From assembly GCA_019307945.1 (NCBI GenBank), contig JAFDIS010000001.1, positions 124,001-188,000 of the forward strand: a stretch of DNA of 64,000 bases. The letters are read 5' to 3'. This document shows, one piece after another, positions 32,681 through 41,942 of the stretch. Position 1 is the stretch's first letter. Each line of letters starts with the position of its first letter. The translations under genes and the position numbers were made by a program. Source of the stretch: Deltaproteobacteria bacterium (GTDB lineage: Bacteria; Desulfobacterota; DSM-4660; Desulfatiglandales; Desulfatiglandaceae). The notes beneath the pieces were generated by a model that was given only the letters and a program-made list of their open reading frames with translations, did not search any database and was not told the origin of the DNA.

Positions 32681-34063
32681 TCAGCAAGGGTTCCGAGACT
32701 TCCCGAGGGCGACTGTTTTCCCGATTCTGCGCACTTCAGCCAGAATCTCTTGAATCTCCAAGTCCTTGAAACAACGTTTCTCCATGAGGATTCTTCCGGC
32801 CACCACCACGTCCCTCACATCCCCCCCGCCTGCGGAATAGACCAGGGCCGAGCAAGCATCGTAGAGGGGTGTAAGGTGGGGAGCCTGCAGATCAATTGTG
32901 ATCAGATCTGCTTGCTTGCCGACCTCAATAGTGCCCACTTCATCTCCAAGACCCAAGGCCTCGGCGCCCCACAGGGTGGCCATCTTCAGGACCGTGGAGG
33001 CATCGAGGGCCTCGGGGTCCATCTGAGCGATCTTGCTCAACTTTGCCGCAGTGTCCATCTCCTCCAGGAGATCCAGGTTGTTGTTCGAGGCGCATCCGTC
33101 CGTTCCCAGGCCGACACGGACCCCACGCCGTATCATCTCCCTTACGGGAGCCAGCCCCGAAGATAATTTCATGTTGCCCTGGGGCACATGAACCACCTTC
33201 GCACCACGCTCCCCCAGCAGCGCGATCTCCTCCCGGTCCAGGTGTATCGCATGGGCCGCCACCGTCCTCTCATCCAGGACCCCCAGGGCGTCGAGATACT
33301 GTACGGGCCGCTTCCCGAAACGCTCCAGCACCTCAAGCGTTTCCTCCTGCGTCTCCGACAGATGCAACGGGAAGGGGATGCCGAACGCAGCGGACATTTC
33401 GTAAGCGCCGGTGATGGTTCGGGTCGAACACGTCACGGGGCTGTGGCAGAAAAGGCCCGGGGTGACGCGATCCGATACATCGTTCCACGCCTCGATGAAA
33501 CGCCTGGCGGTCTCCAGATTCCTTTTCGGGTCGGGCACGCCGGGGGCGGGGAAGTCTATGACACCCTGGCAGACCAAGGCCCGCATCCCCGAATCCGCTA
33601 CCGCACGCAGGGCCGCATCCTCGAAAAAATATCCGTCCAGGAAGCAGGTGGTCCCGGAAGCGATCATTTCAGCGCAACCCAGCAGCGTGCCCCAATAGAC
33701 CGTCTCCGGGGAGAGGTGTTCCGCCTCGGCCGGAAAAATCTTCTCGAAAAGCCATGTGTTCAAGGGAAGATCGTCCGCGTAACCCCGAAAGATGGTCATT
33801 GCCGCGTGCGTATGGGCATTGACGAGGCCCGGCAGCACCAGAGCGCCACTCGCATCCAGGATCCGCCCCTCCCGGCCCCGCCCTTTCAGTGGAGCCCCAT
33901 CGGTCAGGATTGCCGAAATTCTGCCGTCCTTCACACAGATCGTAGCATGCTGCGGGGGGGAGGACTCTTGGGCCAGGGTAAGAACGATCCCGCCCTGGAT
34001 GATCAGATCGGCCGCCTCGCAGGCTTGTGCGGGCGCGGCCGGGTGCCTTTCGTCATTTTCCAT
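32681..34063 (-). CDS. mtaD: Amidohydrolase, MtaD/TRZ-ATZ type deaminase
   Basis: Probably 5-methylthioadenosine/S-adenosylhomocysteine deaminase, 460 residues (family about 430), cytoplasmic and zinc-dependent. The N-terminal beta-sandwich is completed by residues at the end; between them lies the TIM barrel with the metal site: VNAHTHAAMTIFRGYADD (HxH, about 83 to 85), His in LHLSETQEE (about 230), His in VAAHAIHLDR (about 257), and Asp in LGTDGCASNNNLDLLEEM (about 312). The latter stretch is typical of MtaD and of chlorohydrolases of the AtzA/TrzN kind, which are the alternative. The first 18 residues are an extra, poorly conserved tail. It stands alone; there is no methionine-salvage neighbour. 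Confidence 0.82.
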   Translation of the reverse strand: MENDERHPAAPAQACEAADLIIQGGIVLTLAQESSPPQHATICVKDGRISAILTDGAPLKGRGREGRILDASGALVLPGLVNAHTHAAMTIFRGYADDLPLNTWLFEKIFPAEAEHLSPETVYWGTLLGCAEMIASGTTCFLDGYFFEDAALRAVADSGMRALVCQGVIDFPAPGVPDPKRNLETARRFIEAWNDVSDRVTPGLFCHSPVTCSTRTITGAYEMSAAFGIPFPLHLSETQEETLEVLERFGKRPVQYLDALGVLDERTVAAHAIHLDREEIALLGERGAKVVHVPQGNMKLSSGLAPVREMIRRGVRVGLGTDGCASNNNLDLLEEMDTAAKLSKIAQMDPEALDASTVLKMATLWGAEALGLGDEVGTIEVGKQADLITIDLQAPHLTPLYDACSALVYSAGGGDVRDVVVAGRILMEKRCFKDLEIQEILAEVRRIGKTVALGKSRNPC

Positions 34064-34244
34064 CGTCTTCCGGAGTCTCGCTGCGCCCGACCCGAGGAGT
34101 CAGGCGCCTTTTCTGTTCGGTCATGCTATGCTCTGGGGAGATTACCGACAGCCCGTCCCCCGCGTCAAGCACTTTGAATTCCCTTGACTTTGGGTTCCTC
34201 ATGAAGAAACTATCCCTAAAATTTCGGAACAGGGAGCCTTGCAT

Positions 34245-35600
34245 ATGGCCGTTGTAGCCCCTTTCATGGGCTTGACCTACGACTTTCAACGAATATCCGA
34301 TCTTTCCAAGTTGGTGGCACCCCCTTACGACGTCATCTCCAGGGAAGAGGCCGACGCCTTTTACGAGCAGGACCCTCACAACGTGGTGCGCCTGATCCTG
34401 GGGAAAAAGAAAAAGGGCGACAGCGACTGGGACAATACTTACACCCGCGCGGCAAGTTATTTTCATCGATGGCAGGATGAAGGGATCCTTGTACGAACCC
34501 CCGGACCCGCGCTCTATTTGACCACCATGACCTTTCGAACCGAGGAGGGCGGGCGGGAATTGACGCGCCTAGGCTTGATCGCCCTGGTACGAATCGAAGA
34601 GGAGAATTCGGGCGTGATTCTTCCGCATGAGCGCACCTTTTCCGCGCACAAGGAAGACCGCCTCCGCCTGATGAAAACGTGCAACGCCCAATTCAGCCAG
34701 ATCTTCGGCCTGTACGACGACCCGGACCATGCGGTGCTGGGGGCTTTTAAAAGAGTGCTCCGTAGCCCACCCCGGGCGGCGTTCCTGATGCCCGACGGGA
34801 CCTCCCACCGCCTGTGGGTCATCCGGGACGAGAGCCTAGCGCGACACGTTGCCAGGCAAATGTCCTCCAAGAGCATCCTGATCGCAGACGGACACCACCG
34901 GTACGAAACTGCACGCAATTATCGGAATATGATGCGGGCCCGCTACGGCCGGCGCCCCGGGGACCGCGCCTATGAATACGTCATGATGTACCTGAGCAAT
35001 ATGAATGACGAGGGCCTTATCATCCTGCCCACCCACCGGGTGATCCGATATGCCGCTGGTTTCCGTCTGGAAAAGTTCATGGGGATCATCACGGAATGGT
35101 TCCAGATACGGAAATCCGATTTTCCCAAGGAGCGGATTGCGGACCGAGCCGCATCCATAAAAAAGAGGCTTGCAGCTTCGGGGGCCCGGCGACCGGCCTT
35201 CTTTTTCTTCCCCGGTACGGGAGAGCACGCCTATGAACTAACGTTGAAGCCCGGGGCCTCGGATCACATGGGTGACGATCTTCACCCCGCCCTCCGAAAA
35301 CTGGATGTGCTGGTACTCTCCCGCTTCCTCCTCCAGCGGGGGCTGGGTTTCACCAAGGCCGACTTGGACAACGACGAACTGATCCATTACGAAAGCAGCA
35401 TGAAGCGTGCCCTTTCGCTCGTGGCTGAGGGATCGCACCAGATGGCATTCCTCATGAACCCCACGCGGATGGAACACGTGATCGAGATCGCGGGCAACGG
35501 ACTGGTCATGCCCCGTAAGTCCACGTTTTTCCATCCCAAGGTGATCACAGGGCTGGTCTTCAACAAAATCGACCCCCATGAACGAATACCGATCCCGTGA
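34245..35600 (+). CDS. DUF1015 family protein
   Basis: A conserved cytoplasmic protein of 451 residues with unknown biochemical activity. The ATG at 34245 is chosen because AGGGAG lies about 8 nt upstream; a TTG two codons earlier is less likely. The family signature is complete: PPYDVISREEADAFYEQDPHNVVRLIL (about 26 to 53) in segments, LGLIALVRIEE, LPHERTFSAHKEDRLRL (about 123 to 140), and IADGHHRYETARNYR (about 212 to 226). The His-x-His and acidic residues in the last segment are candidates for a metal or nucleotide site. The gene overlaps the following methyltransferase by 23 bp, a pairing that suggests co-translation. I know of no experimentally settled role for this family. Confidence 0.88.
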   Translation: MAVVAPFMGLTYDFQRISDLSKLVAPPYDVISREEADAFYEQDPHNVVRLILGKKKKGDSDWDNTYTRAASYFHRWQDEGILVRTPGPALYLTTMTFRTEEGGRELTRLGLIALVRIEEENSGVILPHERTFSAHKEDRLRLMKTCNAQFSQIFGLYDDPDHAVLGAFKRVLRSPPRAAFLMPDGTSHRLWVIRDESLARHVARQMSSKSILIADGHHRYETARNYRNMMRARYGRRPGDRAYEYVMMYLSNMNDEGLIILPTHRVIRYAAGFRLEKFMGIITEWFQIRKSDFPKERIADRAASIKKRLAASGARRPAFFFFPGTGEHAYELTLKPGASDHMGDDLHPALRKLDVLVLSRFLLQRGLGFTKADLDNDELIHYESSMKRALSLVAEGSHQMAFLMNPTRMEHVIEIAGNGLVMPRKSTFFHPKVITGLVFNKIDPHERIPIP

Positions 35601-36294
35601 AATTCCGGTTCATTCCCATGAATCGGTGGACGTTTTTCTGAATGGAAGGCTGAAACTGATCCAATCACGTGACGGATACCGATTCAGCGTCGACGCCTTC
35701 CTGCTTTCCTCGTTCGCAACCATCAAGAAAGGCGATACGGTGGTGGATCTGGGTACGGGATGCGGGATCATTCCGCTCCTTTTGCTGGCCTCCGCCCCCG
35801 TGAACCTGGCCGTGGGGCTCGAAATCCAGGAGGAACTGGCCGATCAGGCGGCCCGTAATGCCGCTCTCAACGGGTTTGCCCGGCGCATGAAGGTCATCAG
35901 GGGGGACCTTCGATTCCCGCCCCTTTCGTCCCAGTGCGCGGATGTGGTCCTCTGCAACCCTCCCTATCGCCGCGCCCGCAGCGGGCGTCTGAACCCGGAC
36001 CCCCGTAAGGCCATAGCCCGGCACGAGATCCTCGCGACCCCGAACCATATCCTGGCGGCGGGGGCGAGGCTCTTGAGGCCGAAGGGCCGGCTTGCCGTCA
36101 TTTACCCTTCCACCCGCCTGGTGGAGGTAACCGCGGGTATGAGGCGCTTCAATCTGGAGCCCAAGCGGATCCGGATGGTCCACCCCCACCAAGAAGCCCC
36201 CGCCAAGTTGGTCCTTTTAGAGGCGTGGCTGGGGGCAAGACCCGGGGTGGACATCCTCCCTCCGGTCTTCGGCCAGGGAGACCTTGCCGCCTGA
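35578..36294 (+). CDS. N6-adenine methyltransferase, TrmN6/YfiC-like
   Basis: A class I S-adenosylmethionine methyltransferase of 238 residues. The cofactor loop VVDLGTGCGIIPLLL (about 58 to 72), the acidic end of strand 2 (GLEIQEE), GDLRFPP for adenine binding, and the N-P-P-Y catalytic motif (LCNPPYRR, about 124 to 131) are intact. NPPY enzymes methylate exocyclic nitrogens; similarity of layout to E. coli TrmN6, which makes m6A37 in tRNA1(Val), is the best guess. FSVDAFLLSSFA (about 36 to 47) is a motif of that COG4123 group. It starts inside the end of the DUF1015 gene. Confidence 0.88.
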   Translation: MNEYRSREIPVHSHESVDVFLNGRLKLIQSRDGYRFSVDAFLLSSFATIKKGDTVVDLGTGCGIIPLLLLASAPVNLAVGLEIQEELADQAARNAALNGFARRMKVIRGDLRFPPLSSQCADVVLCNPPYRRARSGRLNPDPRKAIARHEILATPNHILAAGARLLRPKGRLAVIYPSTRLVEVTAGMRRFNLEPKRIRMVHPHQEAPAKLVLLEAWLGARPGVDILPPVFGQGDLAA

Positions 36295-36317
36295 TCGCAA
36301 GACCGGACAAGAGCCCA

Positions 36318-36650
36318 TCACCCCATCCGGAACTCGATCTTCTTTACCGCCTTTCTGCCCAGGTGGGCATTGATTCTCTCCACCATGTCCCGTTCCAGGT
36401 AGTTGAGTTCCTGGAGCCATACCGAATCCGATACAAGGACCCGCAAGCGTCCCGATTGAATCCAGCTCGGTCTCGCATGCGACGCAACGGGGTCTCCGAC
36501 GATTCTTTCCCAATCGGACCAGATCCTCGCGTCGTCGGGATGAAAGCCCAGGCCTTTGCTCTGAAATAATTCGGCCAGCACGTCTTTGATCTGCGTGAAA
36601 GACCGGTTTTTCCTTTCCATGGAGCTACTATAGGACCCGGTCCGGATCAT
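36318..36650 (-). CDS. DciA-like protein (DUF721)
   Basis: A small basic protein of about 110 residues with the DUF721 core: W-x-x-W-x-x-IVG-x-x-x-A-x-HA (SDWERIVGDPVASHARPSWI, about 44 to 63), LRVLVSDSVWLQEL, and KKIEFRMG at the end. DciA proteins load or help the replicative helicase DnaB in bacteria without DnaC, so a role at replication forks is likely. The ATG at 36650, 7 nt after GAGGA, is chosen; an ATG at 36620 (MERKNRSF) is also possible. It converges on the methyltransferase gene, with 23 bp between, and is divergent from hflK. Confidence 0.8.
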   Translation of the reverse strand: MIRTGSYSSSMERKNRSFTQIKDVLAELFQSKGLGFHPDDARIWSDWERIVGDPVASHARPSWIQSGRLRVLVSDSVWLQELNYLERDMVERINAHLGRKAVKKIEFRMG

Positions 36651-36681
36651 CGTCAAGTCCTCGCATGGGGAAGGTTACCCC

Positions 36682-36710
36682 TTGACGCCCCATCCATTTG
36701 CCGATATCCT
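36682..36710 (+). promoter_or_regulatory. Candidate promoter of hflKC
   Basis: TTGACG (36682-36687), a 17-nt spacer and TATCCT (36705-36710), about 120 nt before the hflK ATG. Confidence 0.5.
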
Positions 36711-36831
36711 TCCAGCAGTCAGTTCGTTTCGGAGAGCATGTCCCCACCCCTCCGTATCTGCAGGGGACGGGTCTTTCAGAGACCCTGTATCGTCCGAAAC
36801 CCACCCTTTCACACGATCTGAGGGAGTCTCC

Positions 36832-37875
36832 ATGGCCTGGGACTGGGATAAACTGCAGCAGCAGAGGAAGGGCGCACCGGGCACCGGCCCGCCCCAAATG
36901 GATGAAATCATTAGCAAACTGCGCACCGTTCGGGGCAAATTCCCGGGAGGCGCCTGGATCATCATTATCCTGGTAATTGTGGTGCTCCTGGGGTCCAGTT
37001 GCTTTTATACGGTGGCCGTGGATGAGGTGGGCGTTGTGCAGAGGTTCGGAAAATATGCGCGGACCACCCCGCCCGGTCTCAACTTCAAACTCCCCAGGGG
37101 GATCGAAAAGGTCACCAAGGTCAAGGTCCGTTTCGTATTCAAAGAGGAGTTCGGCCTCAGGACCCTGCAAGCGGGGATCAGGACCCGCTATGCATCGGGC
37201 GCCGCATACCTGAGCGAATCCCTGATGCTCACCGGTGACCTCAACGTGGCCGTAGTCCCCTGGATCGTGCAATTTCGGATCGTAGATCCCTACAAGTACC
37301 TTTTCAAGGTCCGAAACGTGCGGAGCACCCTTCGGGACCTGGCCGAGTCCAGCATGCGCCTCGTGGTGGGTGACCGCAGCATCAACGAAGTCATCAGCAA
37401 ACGACAGGAGATCGCCCACGCGGCCCAGGCCCTCCTCCAAAAGGAGCTGGATGAAGCGGAGACAGGGATCAAGATCGCAACCATCGAGATGAAAAAGACG
37501 AACGTCCCGCAACCTGTCCAGCCCTCGTTCAACCAGGTCAATCAGGCGATACAGGAAAAGGAGCGCATGATCTACAAGGCGAGAGAAGAATACAATCGGG
37601 TGATCCCTGCGGCCAAGGGCCAGGCGGAAAAAACCATCAGCGCGGCGGAAGGTTATGCACTGGATCGGGTCAATCGCGCCAAGGGCGACGCATCCCGGTT
37701 CCTGGCACTTTACGAGGAATACCGGAAGGCAAAGGACGTCACCCGAAGGCGTCTCTACCTGGAGGCGATACTCGACATCTTTCCTAAACTGGGCAACAAG
37801 TACATAATTGACGCGGACCAGAAAAACCTCCTCCCCTTCCTGAACATGGGATTGCCTAAAGGAGGCTCCAAATGA
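36832..37875 (+). CDS. hflK: SPFH/band-7 membrane protein HflK
   Basis: A 347-residue inner-membrane protein. The ATG at 36832 with GAGGGAG 6 nt upstream is the start; the frame is open earlier but not coding in character. A charged N-terminus of 30 residues leads to one membrane helix (about 42 to 62), then the SPFH domain (about 64 to 250, with YTVAVDEVGVVQRFGKY and GLNFKLPRGIEKV) and a long Ala/Glu/Arg coiled coil (about 205 to 300). In E. coli HflK and HflC form a large cage around FtsH that limits its proteolysis of membrane proteins. hflC overlaps it by four bases (ATGA). There is no hflX or hfq neighbour. Confidence 0.95.
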   Translation: MAWDWDKLQQQRKGAPGTGPPQMDEIISKLRTVRGKFPGGAWIIIILVIVVLLGSSCFYTVAVDEVGVVQRFGKYARTTPPGLNFKLPRGIEKVTKVKVRFVFKEEFGLRTLQAGIRTRYASGAAYLSESLMLTGDLNVAVVPWIVQFRIVDPYKYLFKVRNVRSTLRDLAESSMRLVVGDRSINEVISKRQEIAHAAQALLQKELDEAETGIKIATIEMKKTNVPQPVQPSFNQVNQAIQEKERMIYKAREEYNRVIPAAKGQAEKTISAAEGYALDRVNRAKGDASRFLALYEEYRKAKDVTRRRLYLEAILDIFPKLGNKYIIDADQKNLLPFLNMGLPKGGSK

Positions 37876-38816
37876 AAACCAAGATCCTCCTGGCCGTCGC
37901 AATCCTGATTTTGATAGCCCTTTACTCGGGTGCCTATGTGGTGGACGAAACCGAGCAGGTGGTGATCACCCAATTCGGCAAGTCCATCGGAGACCCAAAG
38001 ACTCAGCCGGGTCTCTACTTCAAGATCCCTTTGATTCAGCAGGCCAACTATTTTCCAAAAAACCTTCTGGATTGGGACGGAGACCCCGGCCAGATCCCCA
38101 CGCTGGACAAGACCTTTATCTGGGTGGACACCTTCGCCAGATGGAAGATAGTTGATCCCCTCCTGTTTTTCGAGACGGTCAACAACGTTCTTGCGGCCCA
38201 GGCCCGCCTGGACGACATCCTCGACGCAGCGGTGCGCAACTTCATCACCTCCTACCCTCTCATCGAGACCGTTCGGGCTTCCAACAGGAAATTGGACACC
38301 TTCGAGAGGGGTATCGGGCAGGGGACAGCGGGCAGATTTTTGGGAAAAATCACCGTGGGCCGGGCTGCCATCACGAAGAACATTCTCGAGCAGGCACAGC
38401 CAAAGTTGACGGGGTTCGGCATCGAACTGGTGGATGTCAAGATCAAACGTCTCAACTACGTGGAAGAGGTTCGAAAAAGTGTCTACGCCAGAATGATCGC
38501 CGAGCGGAAACAGATCGCGGAAAAATTCCGCTCCGAAGGCCAGGGGGAGGCTCGGAAAATCGAAGGAAAAAGAGAAAAAGAACTCAAACGCATCACGTCC
38601 GAAGCTTATCGCAAGGCCCAGGAGATCAAGGGAAAGGCGGATGCGGAGGCCACCCGAATTTATGCGGCCGCCTATAACAAGGACCCGGAGTTCTACTCTT
38701 TTATCAAGACCCTGGAAATCTACAAGCAAACACTGGACAAGGACAGCTCGCTCATACTGTCGACCAACACCGACTTTCTGAAATACTTCAAAGGGATCCA
38801 AGGAAAGATGGAGTAA
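37872..38816 (+). CDS. hflC: SPFH/band-7 membrane protein HflC
   Basis: Partner of HflK, 314 residues (E. coli 334). A membrane helix (about 5 to 22), the SPFH domain (about 22 to 190, with VVDETEQVVITQFGKSIG and PGLYFKIPLIQQANYF), and a C-terminal coiled coil (about 200 to 265) with RKIEGKREKELKRI. The segment KGKADAEATRIYAAAYNKDPEFYSF (about 256 to 280, in parts) is the HflC hallmark. It is translationally coupled to hflK through the ATGA overlap and is the last gene of the pair. Confidence 0.95.
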   Translation: MKTKILLAVAILILIALYSGAYVVDETEQVVITQFGKSIGDPKTQPGLYFKIPLIQQANYFPKNLLDWDGDPGQIPTLDKTFIWVDTFARWKIVDPLLFFETVNNVLAAQARLDDILDAAVRNFITSYPLIETVRASNRKLDTFERGIGQGTAGRFLGKITVGRAAITKNILEQAQPKLTGFGIELVDVKIKRLNYVEEVRKSVYARMIAERKQIAEKFRSEGQGEARKIEGKREKELKRITSEAYRKAQEIKGKADAEATRIYAAAYNKDPEFYSFIKTLEIYKQTLDKDSSLILSTNTDFLKYFKGIQGKME

Positions 38817-38894
38817 AGGGAAGGCGGCCCGAAAGAGAAATGGCCGCTCGTAAAGACAAGCCGGTAGCAAACCCGCAGAAAGAGGCATGAAGAC

Positions 38895-39380
38895 ATGGTC
38901 AGAACTGAGATCTCTCTTTTTCTCAGGAACGCCCCGGGTGAACTGGGTAAACTCGCCACCATGCTCGCCGAGGCCAAGATCAACATAGACGCCCTCACCA
39001 TTCAGGATGCATCGGAATATGTCCAGGGTCTTTTCCGCGCCCGGGGCAAGTCCCTCAAGCGCATCGCACCCGCGGCAAGTTACGGTTCCATGCAAAAGGA
39101 CTCGGCCAATTACGCGCTGATCCGACTCCTGGTGGACAACACGGACCGCGCCATCGACCTTCTCGGCAAGGCGGACTACGTCTTTGATATCATCCCGGTA
39201 ATCGCCCTGGAGATCGACAATCGGCCGGGGACCCTTGCCGGCATGGCGAAAAAGTTCGGGGAAGAGGGCATCAACATCAATTACGTATATGGTTCGGCCC
39301 TGCCACGAGGTAAAAAATCCCTATTCGTGTTCTGCCCCGAGGATATCGAACTGGCCGCGCGGATCTTCAAAGAAGATTAG
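38895..39380 (+). CDS. Tandem ACT-domain protein
   Basis: A 161-residue soluble protein made of two ACT domains. The first covers about 3 to 85 (ISLFLRNAPGELGKLATMLAEA, then INIDALTIQDASEYV) and the second about 92 to 160 (VIALEIDNRPGTLAGMAKKFGEEGININYVYGS in segments). The RxPGxL pattern in each, with Asp-Asn before it in the second, is that of amino-acid-binding ACT domains. Between the two the first domain contains an insert (about 45 to 62, SLKRIAPAASYGSM). There is no catalytic part, so it is a ligand-sensing adaptor of the kind often found near branched-chain or aromatic amino acid genes; none is nearby here. Its 3' end overlaps recJ on the other strand by 60 bp. Confidence 0.88.
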   Translation: MVRTEISLFLRNAPGELGKLATMLAEAKINIDALTIQDASEYVQGLFRARGKSLKRIAPAASYGSMQKDSANYALIRLLVDNTDRAIDLLGKADYVFDIIPVIALEIDNRPGTLAGMAKKFGEEGININYVYGSALPRGKKSLFVFCPEDIELAARIFKED

Positions 39381-41102
39381 TTCTTCACCGTCTCCGGCGG
39401 CCCGGATGTCGGCAATCCTCAGTTGCACACGCTCCCGCCCACCCCAGGAATTGATGTCGGGTGTGTAGACCAAGTCCACCAATTCACCCTCGAGCGGGTG
39501 CAGCGCTCCCATATGAAAACCGATCCCATCGAACAGACCCCCGGCCTGGAGAGAGATCTTAAGATGCCCCTCCCCCACCACCCGTGAAGCGACCACCCGC
39601 ACCTCACGGGAGCAGAAAAGCGGCTCGGGGTTTTTCTCCCCGAAAGGCGCCATGGACTGAAGATTCCGGACGCTCTCCAGCTCCCAGTGTCCCAGGGGAA
39701 TTGCCGCATCCACCACCAGGGGCGGAGAGGCCGGTTCCTCTCCCAGGCAATCCTCTGCCAATCGGGACAGGCTGTCCGAGAATTCCTGAACCCCGGCCGA
39801 GGCCAGGGTGAAGCCTGCCGCATGAGAATGACCCCCGAATTTTTCCAGAAGATGGGAGACCTTTCCAAGATTGCGGACCATGTGGAACCCGTCCACGCTG
39901 CGCCCCGATCCCACCGTGAGGCCGTCCGTCGTGCTCAAGACGAAGGCCGGGCGATGGTAACGTTCCACCAGGCGGGAGGCCACTATACCCAGCACGCCCC
40001 GATGCCAGCCGCGCCCCTCCACCACCAAGGCCCTTTGTTCACGCAGTGCCGCACTTCGATGGAGCAGGCTCTCGGCTTCCTCCAGGACCTGTCTTTCCAG
40101 GTCCTGGCGCCGTCGGTTCGCACGGTCCAGGTCCTTGGCCAGCCTAAAGGCGATTTCGGGGGAACGCGCCAGGAGGGCCCGGACCCCAGGCTCAGCCGAT
40201 CCCAACCTGCCCGCCGCATTGAGCCTGGGAGCCAATCGATATCCCACGTCCACGGCACTGGGTTCGGCCGTACTGACCCCTGCCACTTCCATGAGCGTCC
40301 TGAGACCCACCCAGCGGGTTTCGCCCATGGCCTCCAAGCCTCGTTTGACGAGAAGGCGATTCTGTCGATCAACAGGAGATCGGTCCGCGATGGTTCCAAC
40401 GGCCACCAGATCGAGATAGCGTCGGAGATCGGGCTCGGCAACACGGCCGAACCAGCCCTGATTCCTGAGTCGCGCTCTGAGGGCCACGGCAAGGCAAAAC
40501 GCCACCCCCACCCCTGAAAGCCCTCTCCACTCATCGTGTGAACGCGATCTATGTGGGTTGACCACCGGCCAGGGAAGAGAAATATCTTGTGCCGTTTGGT
40601 GGTGGTCGGTCACCACAAAGTCCAGGCCGAGCCTCAGGCCGAAACGAATGGCCTTCTCGTCCGAAGCACCGCAATCCACCGTGATAACCAGGGCAGGCCC
40701 CTGCTTTGCCAGCCGTTCCAGCGCGGCTGGATTCACCCCATACCCTTCGCGTAAACGATGAGGGATGTAATACGAGACGGGGTTGCCCAGGTCGGAAAAG
40801 AAATGCACCAGCAGGGCCACAGCCGTCATCCCGTCGGCATCGTAGTCGCCGTAAACCACGATCCGGCGCCTCGACCGCAGGGCCTCCAGAACCGCATCGC
40901 ATGCGGGCTTCATATCAGGCAGGAGCAAGGGATCGCAAAGATCGGTCAGGCGAGGCTCAAGGAAGGCTCTTGCTGCAGCCGCCGTTCGGATACCGCGATT
41001 GATGAGTACCTGGGCCAAGAGGGGAGACAGGCCCGTCTCGGCGGCCAGTGCGGCCGCCCGGAGAGATCGTTTCCGCACCCACCATGGCCTAGGCGCACTC
41101 AT
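39321..41102 (-). CDS. recJ: Single-stranded-DNA-specific exonuclease RecJ
   Basis: 5'-3' exonuclease for recombination and repair, 593 residues from the ATG at 41102 (E. coli 577). The DHH-family motifs are complete: VVYGDYDADGMTAVALL (about 82 to 98), VITVDCGASDEKAI (about 145 to 158), VTDHHQT (about 169 to 175), and the DHHA1 part with VEGRGWHRGVLGIVASRL and GGHSHAAGFTL (about 410 to 420). An OB-like domain closes the protein. The gene is in a run with kdsB and queD on the minus strand, 43 bp after kdsB. Its end overlaps the ACT gene. Confidence 0.95.
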   Translation of the reverse strand: MSAPRPWWVRKRSLRAAALAAETGLSPLLAQVLINRGIRTAAAARAFLEPRLTDLCDPLLLPDMKPACDAVLEALRSRRRIVVYGDYDADGMTAVALLVHFFSDLGNPVSYYIPHRLREGYGVNPAALERLAKQGPALVITVDCGASDEKAIRFGLRLGLDFVVTDHHQTAQDISLPWPVVNPHRSRSHDEWRGLSGVGVAFCLAVALRARLRNQGWFGRVAEPDLRRYLDLVAVGTIADRSPVDRQNRLLVKRGLEAMGETRWVGLRTLMEVAGVSTAEPSAVDVGYRLAPRLNAAGRLGSAEPGVRALLARSPEIAFRLAKDLDRANRRRQDLERQVLEEAESLLHRSAALREQRALVVEGRGWHRGVLGIVASRLVERYHRPAFVLSTTDGLTVGSGRSVDGFHMVRNLGKVSHLLEKFGGHSHAAGFTLASAGVQEFSDSLSRLAEDCLGEEPASPPLVVDAAIPLGHWELESVRNLQSMAPFGEKNPEPLFCSREVRVVASRVVGEGHLKISLQAGGLFDGIGFHMGALHPLEGELVDLVYTPDINSWGGRERVQLRIADIRAAGDGEELIFFEDPRGQFDILGAEHE

Positions 41103-41145
41103 GCGGCCCCCCAATCCATGTCCATGGACGAACACACAGGAGGGC

Positions 41146-41886
41146 CTAAAGGGTCCCCAGGGCCGCCTCCACGGCCCTTACATCGTCGGGAACATCCACT
41201 TCCAAGGAATTCATGTCTGTTTCGATCACGCGTATCCGATATCCGTTTTCCAGGGCCCGCAACTGCTCCAGTTTTTCCGCCTCCTCCAGCACACCGCGGG
41301 ACAGTCCGGTAAAGCGCACAAGGAAATCCATCCGGTAGGCATAAACGCCCAAATGTTTGAAGTGCCGGCCTCCCACCCCACCCGCTTCCCGCACAAAAGG
41401 AATAGGGCAGCGGGAAAAATAAAGCGCAAACCCCCGCTTGTCGGTCACCACCTTGACGTGATTGGGATTTTCCAGATCCCGAGCGTCTCGAATCGGGTGC
41501 ATGAGGGTGGTCATCAGGATCCCTTCCTCTTCCCGGAACGGGGCTGTGAGTATGCCGACTAGTTCCGGCCTAAAAAGCGGCTGATCGCCCTGGATGTTCA
41601 CCACCACGTCATCTCCCCCGAGGCCCAGTGATACGGCCGCCTCACAGATTCGATCCGTTCCGGATGAGTGATCGCTTCGGGTCATGAGCGCACGGCCCCC
41701 GAAATCCTTCACGCACCGGGCGATCCGCTCATCATCGGTGGCCACATAGACTCCGGCCAGACCCGGACACGCCGACGTCCTCTCGTAGACATGCTGGACC
41801 ATGGGCTTGCCCGCGATGGGGACGAGTGGTTTTCCAGGGAATCGCCTTGATCCATACCGTGCGGGAATGAAGGCATAGGTCTTCAT
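41146..41886 (-). CDS. kdsB: 3-deoxy-manno-octulosonate cytidylyltransferase
   Basis: Activates Kdo as CMP-Kdo for lipid A-core synthesis, which shows the organism makes a Gram-negative outer membrane. It has 246 residues (E. coli 248). The nucleotide-binding opening FIPARYGSRRFPGKPL (about 5 to 20), the SGTDRICEA segment (about 74 to 82), NIQGDQPLF (about 96 to 104) and HLGVYAYR are all present. It sits 56 bp after queD and 43 bp before recJ on the same strand. There is no other Kdo gene in the window. Confidence 0.96.
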   Translation of the reverse strand: MKTYAFIPARYGSRRFPGKPLVPIAGKPMVQHVYERTSACPGLAGVYVATDDERIARCVKDFGGRALMTRSDHSSGTDRICEAAVSLGLGGDDVVVNIQGDQPLFRPELVGILTAPFREEEGILMTTLMHPIRDARDLENPNHVKVVTDKRGFALYFSRCPIPFVREAGGVGGRHFKHLGVYAYRMDFLVRFTGLSRGVLEEAEKLEQLRALENGYRIRVIETDMNSLEVDVPDDVRAVEAALGTL

Positions 41887-41942
41887 TGGACCATCTCCAC
41901 AAGGATATGAGAGCCCCCTCGCTGGAGGACGTCCTGTCAGTG